IMG/VR virus record: IMGVR_UViG_3300049737_000306
Location: 1-22,971 of that record
DNA from: a virus
DNA: 22,971 nucleotides
Reading direction: 5' to 3' (one strand)
In this document: positions 5,015 through 15,078 of the stretch, in pieces
Numbering within the stretch: position 1 is the first letter of the stretch
Layout of the letters: each line of letters begins with the position of its first letter
Notes under the pieces: model-generated
What the model was told of the DNA's origin: nothing
Databases searched by the model: none
Seen by the model: only the letters and a program-made list of their open reading frames with translations
Translations under genes and position numbers: made by a program

Positions 5015-8000
5015 TAGCGTTGTTCTCCCGGTCTGATGGTAGCCTCAAGGTTAGCCAGTGGGTCAGGTATGAGGCCAGTGTTCTCCTCTACGTTCTGCAA
5101 GGCGTTGAGTGGCTGACGCAGTGTTGGCACCTCATCAATGATCTCTGTCCTAAACTGCTTAGTGGGGTCAGTAGCTCCCTGATACATTGACTTGCCTATG
5201 TCCATGATCCTGCTAGCTGGTAGCGGGAACAGGGACTCAGCAATCACAGGGATAGGGCCGGACTCCATGAGCCTGCCATACTGGTAGTCATTCAAACCAA
5301 CCGTGTTCAGTGTCAGGGTAGACAGTACTTGGTCCGCCGCGCTCACTAGGAAGCCGGGGAAGGAAGCCTCACCGTCACCAAACACCCACTGCCTAGCCTC
5401 ATTCAGCAGGCCAAATGACCCTGCCGCCAGTGCTATGTACCGTGCGAAGTACTTGATTGCCTCATCTGTCCTGCCAGCCGCCATGTGAAACATGATCTCT
5501 CTGAGTATCAGAGCCTGCTGTTTGATAGCAAAGCCCCTGAGCGCCCACATAGGACGTAGGTTGGGGTGTCTAGCCCATGCCGCAGGTCGGCCCATACCAC
5601 TAATCAACTGCTGTTGACCCAGCCCGGCAAAGCCCAGCTCCTCCAGTAGCTCACCAGCCCTGCCGCTGTACTTAGTAAAGTCACCGCCGTGCTTCATCAG
5701 CTCCCGGTTAATGATGTCTAGCTCAGCACGGTTGAAGTAGAAGCCCCATGCCTTAGCCAGCTCACCCTTAACAAACTGATCGGACTTCTTCTTCCACTTC
5801 CGCTTGCTGTCCTTAGCCGCCAGCTCTGCGGCATTGTTCAGCACAGCCTTGATAGTCCCAGACTTACCCATGTTATCCATGGCGGCAAAGCCAGAGCCTT
5901 TCATCAGCCAGTCAGTGCCAGTACGCATAGCGTCAGCGATCATCTGCTCAAGGCCATTACGATCAGGTGAGTAAACATCGATCACCTTGTTCATAAATTC
6001 GCCCACGTTCTGGTCAATACCACGGGCGCGTACATCGTACCGGGGCTGGGTAACCCCCTTCAGTGTGTTGCGTAGCCCGTACTTAACGCTGGCAACCATA
6101 GGATCGTGCAGGTTTAGGAGCGCAGACATAGGGCCAGCCAGTGTGGAGGCATAGCCAAAGCTGTTTAGCGCCTGTATCCATGCGGCAGGAGAACGTATCT
6201 GGCCTACCAGATTCTCTTTGATGAACGCAGTGCCGCGCTTAGCAAGGTCAGGGTCAAGGCCCATGTCGATAACGTGCTGTTCCATGGTGGCAAAGTAGTC
6301 ATCAGCAGTCTTCATGTTCTTGACTTGGGGCATGTTCATCTTCCGGGCAATCTGAACCAACCGCTCGTTGTTCATAATGCGGCGGAAGTTAGTAGCCAGC
6401 ACCGGATCATAGTCAGCAGGGTCAACATCCCCGTCCTTGTAGTTACCACGACTGCGGCTCAACATGCCGGGATCGTCAGGCAGGTCCATGTCCCTGTCGA
6501 GATTGCCCTTCTCAGCCTTGGCCTTCTTGGATAGCTTGGTACTCAGGTAGCTAGGCAGGCTGTACTTGCGGCCCGTGATCTGCTCAATGTGTGATTGGTT
6601 CTTGATGTTGGCCCACTCAATGTGGCGGCGGGTAGCATCAGCCATATCCTGACCCAGCTCCTTCTGTACAAAGGCAACAACCTCATCAAGGCTAGACTCA
6701 CCCTTGGCGTAGTCCAGCAGTAGCCCGTGAAACTTCTGGTTACTCTCCTCTAGGTCCAGCACCTTAGCGACAGGATCAACGAACTCGGTTATCTCTCGGG
6801 AAAGGAGACGCAAGGCTGTCTCGTCGCCAACCTGAACACGCGCACCCCACTCCGGGCTGAAGTCCACCATCAGTCTGTCACTGATACCCAGCGCCAGATC
6901 CTTGTACTTCTCTACTGTCTTGTCCCAGACACCCAGCATTCCCTCTCTGGCCGGGCCTTTCTTAGCCAGCTTGGATTCATTGAAGGTATCTAGGTAGCTG
7001 AATGGAGCAGGGCCAGTAGGCATCTTCCCACCCAGCATGGCCTCCATGACCCCATCTTCTTCCGGTGCGAACTTGGCGTTCTGTGCTTCTTGTAGCGCCT
7101 TACCGGACTGCCGCCGTATCTCATTAACAACCTCGGCGTTCTCCATGCCAGAGATCATCAGGCTCTCATCAGCGGCAGAGCCTATCTGCATGTTGAAGTC
7201 AGGCTTGGCAAACCAATCAATGACCTTACCCATCGTCAGTCCAGCAAGGGTACCGACAACCACCTCGTCAATACGGGAGTCACCCTCCCCGGCACCAAAG
7301 CCCCAGAACCCACCCTCTATAGCACCAAGGGTCATGTTGCTGGCTGGTCCAACCTCTGCCTTTGTACTGCGCTCAGCCAATGTGGTCTTGTTAACCGGGA
7401 ACACCTTGCCGTTGGCATCCTTGATAATTACCTTGCCGTTACCCAGATCGTCAACAACACTGACGTACCGTGGCGTTTCATCGGTGTACTGTCTCAGCTT
7501 ACCGCTTTGATAGCGTAGCTTTGTCTTGGGAGCGGGCGTATACAAGACACGCTCAAGGGGATCGTCTTGCCCCTTGCGAAGTCTGACTGATTGACCCAGC
7601 TTATTAAGCCCCTTTGATCCAGCTTGTAGGGCTTTGTACCCCTGAATACCGGGGATAATTGAGGCCGCTAGCTCTGCTGTCAGAGAAGCATCAGGGTTCA
7701 TCTCTTTAAATTCGTTCTGCTCAGTGCGGTACTGGGTGCGAGCAAGGTCGTAAGGCATGCCAGTTGTTCTGGCTTTGAGCCTAGCATCTAGCTCGTCGTA
7801 CAGATTGAAGGTAGCGCCCTCCATTATGGACCGGGTGATCCCCTTGCGGAACTTCTGATCCCGCTCGCTCTTGATCCTCGCGCCCTCAAAGACCGCCTCC
7901 ATGTTCAGCGGCATATCCAGTTTAGGTATCTCTACGGGGGCGGATCTAACACCAGAGAATCCACCCCAGCCTTGGTTCTTCTCAGCCACAGGCTCAGGGT

Positions 8001-9387
8001 CTTCCTCAGTAACCTCAGTTGTAGGCTCCTCAACAAGAGCGTTAGGACCGGGGGTGTACTTCTCTACCTCTGGGAGCCTCTGCTCAGCATTAATGATGCT
8101 GTCCTGTATAGAGAACAGGGTGCTTTGGATGGCAGACTCTGACTCGTCCGGCGTGAGTTGAACAGTTTGGGCCGGTTCTTCCTCCTTCTTCTGTGGTATG
8201 GGGACTTGCCCACGCTGGGTAGGGATTATTTCCTCTAAGTCTGGCGCTGTCTCACGCTTAGGCTCCATTACGCCAGCCTGCATTGCCGCTAATTCAGACT
8301 CTATCCTTGGCTCAGATTCCGGCCTGACCCGTGGCTTTGGGGCCGGAGCTGGCTGTTTGGGCTGTGGTATAGGAACCTGACCACGCTGAGTAGGGATGAT
8401 CTCCGTCAGATCCGGGGCAGTTTCCTTGGGCTTAGGCTTGGGCTGGGGGTTAAGAATCCCGTCCTGTATAGCTTTCAGGGAGCTTTCAATACTTGTCTCT
8501 GACTGAGCTGGCTTCTTCTTATCAGTGAAACCAAAGGCAGTCCCCTTGAGGCTGGGCTGAGGAACGGTGACCTTCTCTCTCTTAGGGACGGAGACACCCA
8601 GACTAGCCAGCATCCCCTCTCTTTCAATCTCCTTGTTAGCCGTATCAAAGTCAAAGTCACTAGCACCAAGAGGGGTTGACTCGGGGGCATAGTCCTCAAT
8701 GTTTAGATTGCCTAACTGCTGGGCCTCTACACTGGGCTTGTCCTCTGGGTCATTGAGGTCGGTGTACTCCTCAACCACAGGCTCAGGCTCAGGCTCTTTG
8801 ACAGGATCTTCGTCAATAACCTTGACTACCTTGTCTGCGTTCTTCTTGAACTCACGGTTAACAACAAACCGGGTGATCAGGTCAGGAGCGCCAGCGTAGT
8901 GAACGTCATAGAACAGATCGACACCCGCATCCTCTAGGTCACCAGTCCAAGCGGGGACAATCTCCTCGTCCTTTCCCCTAGCGTGAGTGCCAACAACCAG
9001 CAGGATCTGTTGCTGTAGGTCAGTCAGCCTGCGAGGGTCACGGTCATCACCAGCTTTATACTCAGACTCAGCCCATACTGGTAGCTTCTGGTCAACATCC
9101 GCTAGCGCGTTCTTATAAGACTGTAGGTAGCTCTTATAAGTGGCGTCAGTGAACTGGTAGTTACCCTTAGCAGTGGTCCCATCCTCGTCACCAACGCGCT
9201 CTTTGTTGCTGGTTTGCGTCCCGCCGCTTGACTCAACGTTCTTGACCGAATCAATCCACAGCAGGATGTTGTCCTGTGTCAGGTGGGGGTCAAGTCCCAG
9301 CATCTCCAAGGCCCGTACAACAGCAGGGTCATTGAATAGTGGGTTGAGATCCTTTGCCCGTAGCTCGCTAGCCAGTATTTCACGCAT
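5014..9387 (-). CDS. internal virion (ejection) protein with lytic transglycosylase-like domain, T7 gp16-like
   Basis: The 1457-residue product is the last large gene of the late block. Residues about 40-160 resemble a transglycosylase of the lysozyme fold: VESSGG with likely catalytic Glu52, then a GNYQFTDATY segment at about 75-84. This fits T7 gp16, which has such a domain at its N-terminus and is ejected to open the cell wall. Residues about 190-470 are Pro/Glu-rich with a repeated unit. The rest (about 480-1457) is long and helical, with a Gly-rich hydrophobic stretch (GAIEGGFWGFGAG) near the middle, as in ejection proteins. Length is close to T7 gp16 (about 1318). The order after the two upstream genes matches T7 gp14-15-16. 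Confidence 0.7.
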   Translation of the reverse strand: MREILASELRAKDLNPLFNDPAVVRALEMLGLDPHLTQDNILLWIDSVKNVESSGGTQTSNKERVGDEDGTTAKGNYQFTDATYKSYLQSYKNALADVDQKLPVWAESEYKAGDDRDPRRLTDLQQQILLVVGTHARGKDEEIVPAWTGDLEDAGVDLFYDVHYAGAPDLITRFVVNREFKKNADKVVKVIDEDPVKEPEPEPVVEEYTDLNDPEDKPSVEAQQLGNLNIEDYAPESTPLGASDFDFDTANKEIEREGMLASLGVSVPKREKVTVPQPSLKGTAFGFTDKKKPAQSETSIESSLKAIQDGILNPQPKPKPKETAPDLTEIIPTQRGQVPIPQPKQPAPAPKPRVRPESEPRIESELAAMQAGVMEPKRETAPDLEEIIPTQRGQVPIPQKKEEEPAQTVQLTPDESESAIQSTLFSIQDSIINAEQRLPEVEKYTPGPNALVEEPTTEVTEEDPEPVAEKNQGWGGFSGVRSAPVEIPKLDMPLNMEAVFEGARIKSERDQKFRKGITRSIMEGATFNLYDELDARLKARTTGMPYDLARTQYRTEQNEFKEMNPDASLTAELAASIIPGIQGYKALQAGSKGLNKLGQSVRLRKGQDDPLERVLYTPAPKTKLRYQSGKLRQYTDETPRYVSVVDDLGNGKVIIKDANGKVFPVNKTTLAERSTKAEVGPASNMTLGAIEGGFWGFGAGEGDSRIDEVVVGTLAGLTMGKVIDWFAKPDFNMQIGSAADESLMISGMENAEVVNEIRRQSGKALQEAQNAKFAPEEDGVMEAMLGGKMPTGPAPFSYLDTFNESKLAKKGPAREGMLGVWDKTVEKYKDLALGISDRLMVDFSPEWGARVQVGDETALRLLSREITEFVDPVAKVLDLEESNQKFHGLLLDYAKGESSLDEVVAFVQKELGQDMADATRRHIEWANIKNQSHIEQITGRKYSLPSYLSTKLSKKAKAEKGNLDRDMDLPDDPGMLSRSRGNYKDGDVDPADYDPVLATNFRRIMNNERLVQIARKMNMPQVKNMKTADDYFATMEQHVIDMGLDPDLAKRGTAFIKENLVGQIRSPAAWIQALNSFGYASTLAGPMSALLNLHDPMVASVKYGLRNTLKGVTQPRYDVRARGIDQNVGEFMNKVIDVYSPDRNGLEQMIADAMRTGTDWLMKGSGFAAMDNMGKSGTIKAVLNNAAELAAKDSKRKWKKKSDQFVKGELAKAWGFYFNRAELDIINRELMKHGGDFTKYSGRAGELLEELGFAGLGQQQLISGMGRPAAWARHPNLRPMWALRGFAIKQQALILREIMFHMAAGRTDEAIKYFARYIALAAGSFGLLNEARQWVFGDGEASFPGFLVSAADQVLSTLTLNTVGLNDYQYGRLMESGPIPVIAESLFPLPASRIMDIGKSMYQGATDPTKQFRTEIIDEVPTLRQPLNALQNVEENTGLIPDPLANLEATIRPGEQR
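8089..8493 (-). repeat. protein-level repeats in the linker of the gp16-like protein
   Basis: Within residues 299-433, a block ending IIPTQRGQVPIPQ occurs twice (residues 322-342 and 379-399), each starting ETAPDL. A helical block of the type S(I/R)ES.LxAxQ.G occurs three times, near 299, 361 and 417. The units alternate helix and Pro-rich spacer. They look like a duplicated flexible linker or binding motif between the transglycosylase domain and the body. Confidence 0.8.
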
Positions 9388-9390
9388 GGA

Positions 9391-11304
9391 TTACTTCTTC
9401 TTCTCGCCTATGATTAAGTCTTCAAAGTTGAAAGGGATGCCAGCCATAACTCGCGCTTCGATGGTTGCGGCAATCTCATCGCCCACCATCTTCTTAACAG
9501 TATCCCACTCGCCGCCGTCCTGAGCGTTCATAATCATACGCATCTGAGGCGTAAGGCGTATGCCTGTCTCTGGATCGCGCTCTAGTCCGCCCTTGTTAGT
9601 CATCCACCAGCGGTTGTCAGTGGTAAAGAAATCATACACCTGAGTGAGCTTCTCGTCGTAAACCTCTCTAGCCTGATCCTCAATAACGTCCGTGAACTCC
9701 GCTCTGCCGGGATCATCTGCAATCTGCTCTGCCACATACGACTCAACAAACGCAGACTCTCGCTGGTTCATCTGACGGTTAAACTTCTGGATGCCCTGCT
9801 TGCGCCTGATGTCTAGGGTGTTGCTGGCCTTGCTCCAAGCGGGATCTGACAGGGTGGGGGCTATATCCTCCATAGCCGAATACAGCTCAGTCACGTTGTT
9901 GAAAGTCTCAATGCCGTTGTCAGCCATGTAGCCAGCCAACGCCTTCTGCATTTCAATGTAACGCTCCTGCCCCTTGAGGCTGTCATCCATGAGGCTGTGG
10001 AAGCTATTAGCCTCAAACAGACCCTTGGTGTCTTTCATGTTACGGAAGCCAGTGAGCGCCTTAGCCGATGGTATGTCGGTATTACCAATGGCCTTTAGCT
10101 GTATAGCGTCACGCTCTTTGATCGCGCCAACAATGCGGCCCGTGATCTCTGCCAGCTCGCCCGGCATCATGGTGTCGCCAGACATAATGCGGTCATACTC
10201 CTGTAGGAGCTGAGCTATCTTGGCGTTCTTGACCTCTGGCTCTTCAGCGGCAGGATCTACATACGCCGCCAGACTTGCCTGATTGTAGTAGTAAGGGGTC
10301 AGTACCCGCTTGGCATTGGTGGCGGCAAAGACATCTGCCTGCTCCTTTGCAGCTCTCTCTTTATCTAGGAAGCCCACAGCATAAGCCCTGATAGTAGGCT
10401 CAATGTTTTCGGGGATCTTAGCGGGGTCAAAGTAACCCCTTTGAACCATGCCCTGCACCAAGCTCTTAGCGTCCTGCTCATACTGCTTGTCCTGTGCAAC
10501 CCTCTGGGCGGTGTCAACGCTCATCATTGTCTCTTGCAGGCGGTACTCAGCAGTCGCTATCTGCAAAGACTCAACCCTCTCCGCGTAAGGACGCCGGGTT
10601 ATATCGTAAGCATTCTCCTCAAGCTGGTCTTCCTGTAGCTGGATGGCATTCTCGGCAGACTCTACAGACATCTTCTCTTTCTGAAGATCCCTGTATGCCG
10701 CCGCAGTTTCTGGGTCAGCCTCAAGGTAGGCCAGCGCCTTCTCCAGCTTTGGCTTGCGGGGGTCTTCCTCAGACATATCTGAGAGCCAGCCCCTGTACTT
10801 ATCAATGGCCTCGGCACCCTTCTTGGCCTTTGCAGATACTGCGGTAGGCATTGCTGTACTCAGGGCCGTCAGCTTTGCAGTGACATCCTGCACCAGACCA
10901 GAATCACCAGCCGCGATAGCCGCATCTAGCTGTTGCTCAAGAGACTTCCTGTTAAGAGTGAGTGCCGCTGTGTCGCCAGCCCCGGCCAAAGCGTTAGTAC
11001 TGCTAGAGATTTTGCCTGCCGCGCCTGCAATCTTGGCCCTGTTAGCTTCCTTCTTGTTAGCCGTTTCAGTCTCTCTCTGCTTGTAGCCGAGCGCCATGTA
11101 CTGCTTGGCCTCGTCATCATAGCCATTACGCTTGGCCCACTGAGAGTAGGCAAGGATGCTCTCAGAGTCATCCATGTCGATAGCTGGAGCCATAGACCGT
11201 TTGAAGTTATCGGTATAAATGCTCGCAGTCTTATCGCTAGCGATACCTTCATTGATCTGCTGAAACATCCCCGATAGGTTCGGGGCTACGTTACGTCCTG
11301 CCAT
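9391..11304 (-). CDS. internal virion (ejection) protein, T7 gp15-like by position
   Basis: The 637-residue product is helical almost throughout, with many Ala, Glu, Lys and Gln residues and long segments fit for coiled coils. It ends EDLIIGEKKK. There is no signal peptide or obvious catalytic motif. AAGGAG seven bases before the ATG gives a strong start, and the stop lies three bases before the transglycosylase gene. Its place between a gp14-position gene and the gp16-like gene, and its helical make-up, suggest the gp15 role in forming the tunnel that carries DNA into the cell. No sequence similarity to T7 gp15 can be claimed without a search. Confidence 0.55.
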   Translation of the reverse strand: MAGRNVAPNLSGMFQQINEGIASDKTASIYTDNFKRSMAPAIDMDDSESILAYSQWAKRNGYDDEAKQYMALGYKQRETETANKKEANRAKIAGAAGKISSSTNALAGAGDTAALTLNRKSLEQQLDAAIAAGDSGLVQDVTAKLTALSTAMPTAVSAKAKKGAEAIDKYRGWLSDMSEEDPRKPKLEKALAYLEADPETAAAYRDLQKEKMSVESAENAIQLQEDQLEENAYDITRRPYAERVESLQIATAEYRLQETMMSVDTAQRVAQDKQYEQDAKSLVQGMVQRGYFDPAKIPENIEPTIRAYAVGFLDKERAAKEQADVFAATNAKRVLTPYYYNQASLAAYVDPAAEEPEVKNAKIAQLLQEYDRIMSGDTMMPGELAEITGRIVGAIKERDAIQLKAIGNTDIPSAKALTGFRNMKDTKGLFEANSFHSLMDDSLKGQERYIEMQKALAGYMADNGIETFNNVTELYSAMEDIAPTLSDPAWSKASNTLDIRRKQGIQKFNRQMNQRESAFVESYVAEQIADDPGRAEFTDVIEDQAREVYDEKLTQVYDFFTTDNRWWMTNKGGLERDPETGIRLTPQMRMIMNAQDGGEWDTVKKMVGDEIAATIEARVMAGIPFNFEDLIIGEKKK

Positions 11305-11315
11305 TGTTTCGCTCC

Positions 11316-12653
11316 TTAAAGACTGTTGTAGTTAACAGTCAGATAGCCGTGCCTGTCAGTGCCAACAGCAGGGTGGTCGCCCAGCTCTTGAGCAATAACA
11401 CCCATGCGGACCTGATGGTCAACACCGATTTCTCTGGCCTTGTCATTCCAATCCCATGTGTACAGGCTCAGCCCGTTGTCCTCACCTACCTTCTGGACGT
11501 TCTCCTTGAGGCGGATATCAGAGGAGCTAGGATTAGACCAGCCTCCCCCGGTCAGCCCGGTGTACAGCCAATCAAGACCGCCTGCCGCACTGCTAAGCAC
11601 ACCGCCAAGGCCGCTTAGACCAGAGCCATCTGATCCCTGCGAGCCACCAAGGTTGTTTAGGATGGCGCTCATTAGCTGTGCGCGAGACTCGTTTGCTACC
11701 TTCTGAGCATTGACGTTGTTGCCCATGCCACCCAATACCATCTGGCTGAGGAAGCCTTTGCCTGTGAGCTGACCCTGCTGAGCCATCTCTGCACCAGTGT
11801 TGCCCTGCTGGAGGATCTGCAACTGCATATCCATAGGCAGATAGCTGAGCTTCTCCATGTCCATGCCAATGCCGTACTGGTTCTGGCCCAGCTCTGCGTA
11901 CTGCTGGCCTAGCTGACCCAAGCCCTGCGCTCTCTGGTTACCGAGCTGACCAAACTGGCTAGCCATCTCACCAAACATGCCGCGCTCTTCTCTAGCAAGG
12001 TCCATTGCACTGACGCCTGCCTCTCTGCTGGCCTGCGCTCTGGCCCTAGCCATTGCCGCATCCTCAGCAGTGCCGCCGTACTGTGTGCCTCTAACACCGC
12101 CGCGACCCATAGCATACTCTTGAGCCTGCTGATTTGCCTGCTGTCTGTTTAGCTCTGGATTCTGGAGAGCCATGAGTCGGTCATACATCTCCTGCTCACG
12201 ACCAGAGGGGTCAGCCATAGCTCGATTCATGGCCTGCTGTACATTGGTCCCGGTGTTGTAGTTGCCGTAGGCGCTAATAGCGTTACGGAATGTGTTATCA
12301 GCGTTGGTCAGAGTATTGGCACCATTCGTAAGCAGGCCATCACCACCGTTCTGATACAGGCTGTCAGGACCAACGCCAAACGCCATATTGAACTTGCCGT
12401 CTGCATTAGTAGAGCCTGTGGTAGAACCTAGCCCGGTGCTGATCCCGTAGCCCTTGAACTGGGAGCCGCTATCAAGGCCGGTGCCTTGCTGGAATGCCCA
12501 GTCATTAAGGTAGTTGCCCAGATTCTCCATCCGGTCAGCCGCCGCTAGGCTCTGGTCTATAGAGTAGGCAGAACCTGCCAACCCAAGGGCGTTGTTAATG
12601 GCGCTTCCGCCACCGTCATCAAGCCAATTTTGAATGCCGCCAAAAATGCTCAT
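11316..12653 (-). CDS. gp14-position virion protein with C-terminal S74-type chaperone-like domain
   Basis: The 445-residue product begins with a Gly/Asn-rich stretch (MSIFGGIQNWLDDGGG). It continues with Gln/Ala/Met-rich helices (about 120-330), typical of small internal virion proteins. The last 68 residues start SSSDIRLKENVQKVG and include MGVIAQELGDHPAVGTD and VNYNSL. This is the SSDIRLKEN...GVIAQEL pattern of the S74 intramolecular chaperone, usually found on tail fibres and spikes. AGGAG eight bases upstream supports the ATG. The position matches T7 gp14. The domain ends soon after the AQEL motif, without the long C-terminal helix of fibre chaperones, so it may be reduced. Confidence 0.65.
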   Translation of the reverse strand: MSIFGGIQNWLDDGGGSAINNALGLAGSAYSIDQSLAAADRMENLGNYLNDWAFQQGTGLDSGSQFKGYGISTGLGSTTGSTNADGKFNMAFGVGPDSLYQNGGDGLLTNGANTLTNADNTFRNAISAYGNYNTGTNVQQAMNRAMADPSGREQEMYDRLMALQNPELNRQQANQQAQEYAMGRGGVRGTQYGGTAEDAAMARARAQASREAGVSAMDLAREERGMFGEMASQFGQLGNQRAQGLGQLGQQYAELGQNQYGIGMDMEKLSYLPMDMQLQILQQGNTGAEMAQQGQLTGKGFLSQMVLGGMGNNVNAQKVANESRAQLMSAILNNLGGSQGSDGSGLSGLGGVLSSAAGGLDWLYTGLTGGGWSNPSSSDIRLKENVQKVGEDNGLSLYTWDWNDKAREIGVDHQVRMGVIAQELGDHPAVGTDRHGYLTVNYNSL

Positions 12654-12667
12654 GCTAAATGCTCCTA

Positions 12668-14443
12668 TTAAGCCGTTAATCTGCCGACAGCAGAATTGAT
12701 GTCAAATTCTTGTAGGGCGTAGCGCCCACCTTGCACCTTGATCTCCAGCCCAACCCTGAATAATTTGCCGGAGCCAAGTGTGTTGATTTTGTAGCCGTTG
12801 TAGAAAGAATCACCTTGGTAGTACCAGCCAGCTAGATCAGCATCGCCGTCCTCAGTGAATTGATGAATGTTGTAGCGGGACTCCCCGGTGACTTCGATGT
12901 TGAACTCACGGTTCGCCATCATCTTGTCTGAGAAACCCCAGAGCGCATTGGCCGCACCGACAACCTTTTCTCCCATGCAGACAAAGAAGATCGACTTGGG
13001 CATTACCGTCTGCATTGACTGACCACCCAGAGCCATAGCCTGACTCTCGTAACGGAATATGAACGGATTGATCTCACCGTCCTCATCATGCTCCGTATAG
13101 CCATCGTACTTGAGCAGGCCGCGACCCGGCTTACCGGCCAAGTAAACAACATCACCGCCTTCCATCTTGCATTCGGTGGTGTCGTTCCAGAAGCAGTTAG
13201 TCCAGCGGGTGACCTTGAAGCCCCCTGTCTTGGATGGCATGTTCAGGTGGAATACATAGGCCAGTCTTAGGCCACAGCAGAGCATAACTGCTATGGATTT
13301 AGACGGTATGTACTCCATCTTTATGCCTGACCAGCGGGGATCTAGCGCAATCTCTTGGGTGATTACCTCTTGGATCTCACGCCGGACGTTAAGGCTGGCT
13401 TCCTGTATGGGGTTGGACTTCTCTTGCACAACCCGGCCAATGGTCCTAACGCCAGACTCGTCCACAAACATAACGTCCGTGCCGATGTTGCATATTGCAT
13501 CCCGGCGAACTAAACCGACATTTGATATTGCGTCCTGTAGCTTAATGCCGTTCTCGCCAGCAGGATCACCGGAGTCAAAGCCAGTGTAAATAAGAATACT
13601 GTTGCGACCAAAGACCAGCAGAAGGCCATTGTGAGCGTGGATGTTAACAATGCTGTCAGCCTCGACAGGCCAGTACTCTCGTACATCAATGATTCCCCCG
13701 GTGTTGAATGTCTCGCTCTCTGTGTCTGAAGCGTCATACCACTGAGTCTCATCTAGCAGGCTAGAGTAGTGGATCTCATGGTAGTTGTTGTTAACACCAG
13801 TAACCCAGAGCCGACCATAGGCAGAGATAGCTATATCACCATCAATGGCGGTGACCTTATTGCCGTCTATATCCTTCACATCAGCATCTACAGGGACAAA
13901 CTCTTGGTCATTGTCTAGGCGACAGAAGGGCTTGCCCTTGGCGAATAGGAATGCGTTGTCCTTGAAGTCCACTATGTCTGCGGTCTGCAAGTCTTCTACA
14001 TACCCAACCGGGAGGGTTATATCCCTCAGCTCACCATCAATCTCCATGGCACAGCCGTATGTAGCCTGATCCGTGATCTCTAGGGATCTGCCCCTGTCTA
14101 CAGGTACGCTCTTTCTGTCACCTGTGGGGATCATGTTGAAGAACTGAACCTCTGTGGTTTGGCCTTCCCTGTACACAAAGATTGGCACCTCTCTGTTAGT
14201 GCCGTGTATAGGGTCTACAGAAAGGGCGTGAGTCTTTAACCGGATCAGCTCAGGGTTCAGCTTATCGCTCATGGTCAGGTAATCAGAGAAGGCCATCCTA
14301 GTAGTCAGCCTGCCTATCTGATCAACCACACAGTTATCAGCAACCAGAGCAAACTCAGGGTCACTATTGATTGGCGACTGCTCAGTATTCAGCCCCTGAT
14401 AGCCGGGACTTCTGATCGCCACTTGCTGTACAGGTTGCGCCAT
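12668..14443 (-). CDS. tail tube/nozzle protein, T7 gp12 (tubular B)-like
   Basis: The start is ATG 14443, which shares a base with the upstream stop (TAATG). A TTG at 14458 is in frame but less likely. The 591-residue product opens with AIRSPGYQGLNTEQSPINSDPEFALVADNCVVDQIGRLTTR, a pattern typical of phage tail nozzle proteins. Beta-rich repeats follow that could form propeller blades, for example INIHAHNGLLLVFGRNSILIYTG. T7 gp12 is longer (about 794). It lies directly after a tubular A-like gene, as in T7. Confidence 0.65.
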   Translation of the reverse strand: MAQPVQQVAIRSPGYQGLNTEQSPINSDPEFALVADNCVVDQIGRLTTRMAFSDYLTMSDKLNPELIRLKTHALSVDPIHGTNREVPIFVYREGQTTEVQFFNMIPTGDRKSVPVDRGRSLEITDQATYGCAMEIDGELRDITLPVGYVEDLQTADIVDFKDNAFLFAKGKPFCRLDNDQEFVPVDADVKDIDGNKVTAIDGDIAISAYGRLWVTGVNNNYHEIHYSSLLDETQWYDASDTESETFNTGGIIDVREYWPVEADSIVNIHAHNGLLLVFGRNSILIYTGFDSGDPAGENGIKLQDAISNVGLVRRDAICNIGTDVMFVDESGVRTIGRVVQEKSNPIQEASLNVRREIQEVITQEIALDPRWSGIKMEYIPSKSIAVMLCCGLRLAYVFHLNMPSKTGGFKVTRWTNCFWNDTTECKMEGGDVVYLAGKPGRGLLKYDGYTEHDEDGEINPFIFRYESQAMALGGQSMQTVMPKSIFFVCMGEKVVGAANALWGFSDKMMANREFNIEVTGESRYNIHQFTEDGDADLAGWYYQGDSFYNGYKINTLGSGKLFRVGLEIKVQGGRYALQEFDINSAVGRLTA

Positions 14444-15078
14444 TACACTACCGCCCAAGTAATTTCAGTGGGTGAGAGCCTTGCGTCTAAGGCTATTGCG
14501 TCAGATATGTACTGCTGAGCCATGTTAAACAGCTCCTGTGCCGTCTGGCCCCCTACCTCTCCACGCTCTCTAGCCGCTAAAGCCAGTGCGTAGTATATAA
14601 CTGGCTGGTCTGGGAGTCTTAGCTCATCTGTGTCTTGAGCCAGATCAGGAAGATTCCTATGACCCAGCACTGAAATGCCATATACCCCATCAGGTATGGG
14701 GTCAAAGCGGAGCATAATATTTCCAGCGTCATCGGTTCCTTCCCAAGCCCAGCGCCACGGTGATCCCTGCCTGCTCCCTATAACAGCCCTGAGATCCCAT
14801 TGCTCCATGTGTCTGATAGCATCATCCCTGCTGACCTCAGTAATACGCGCCCCATTCCTTGTCTCATCAAGGATATAACCAGCTCTGCCCTCTACCGTGC
14901 CAAACTGCCATACGTTCCGTGTGGCATTCCAGCTATGAGCGGACTCTACATGGCGCTTAGCATCGTTTACGAAGTGCTTTACTACGTTGACCACAGGGTC
15001 ATCCATCGTCCTCACAGTGACCGTCTGAGGCTCTCTGAGGCGGTCTAGCACCCCGTTTACTAGCTGTAAGTAATTCAT
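14443..15078 (-). CDS. tail tube protein A, T7 gp11-like
   Basis: The 211-residue product has the pattern of podovirus adaptor/tail tube A proteins. It begins MNYLQLVNGVLDRLREPQTV, then VNDAKRHVESAHSWNATRNVWQF, then ITEVSRDDAIRHMEQWD, a beta-rich middle and helices with YYALALAARERGEVGG near the C-terminus. Such proteins form the ring between portal and nozzle. Length is close to T7 gp11 (about 196). The ATG overlaps the upstream stop (ATGA), and the stop overlaps the nozzle gene start (TAATG), so the three genes are coupled. No search was run. Confidence 0.7.
   Translation of the reverse strand: MNYLQLVNGVLDRLREPQTVTVRTMDDPVVNVVKHFVNDAKRHVESAHSWNATRNVWQFGTVEGRAGYILDETRNGARITEVSRDDAIRHMEQWDLRAVIGSRQGSPWRWAWEGTDDAGNIMLRFDPIPDGVYGISVLGHRNLPDLAQDTDELRLPDQPVIYYALALAARERGEVGGQTAQELFNMAQQYISDAIALDARLSPTEITWAVV

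Noticed and set aside
7037-7510. 157-codon plus-strand frame inside the gp16-like gene
   Set aside because: It is antisense to a long, well-supported gene and shows no motif or ribosome binding site.
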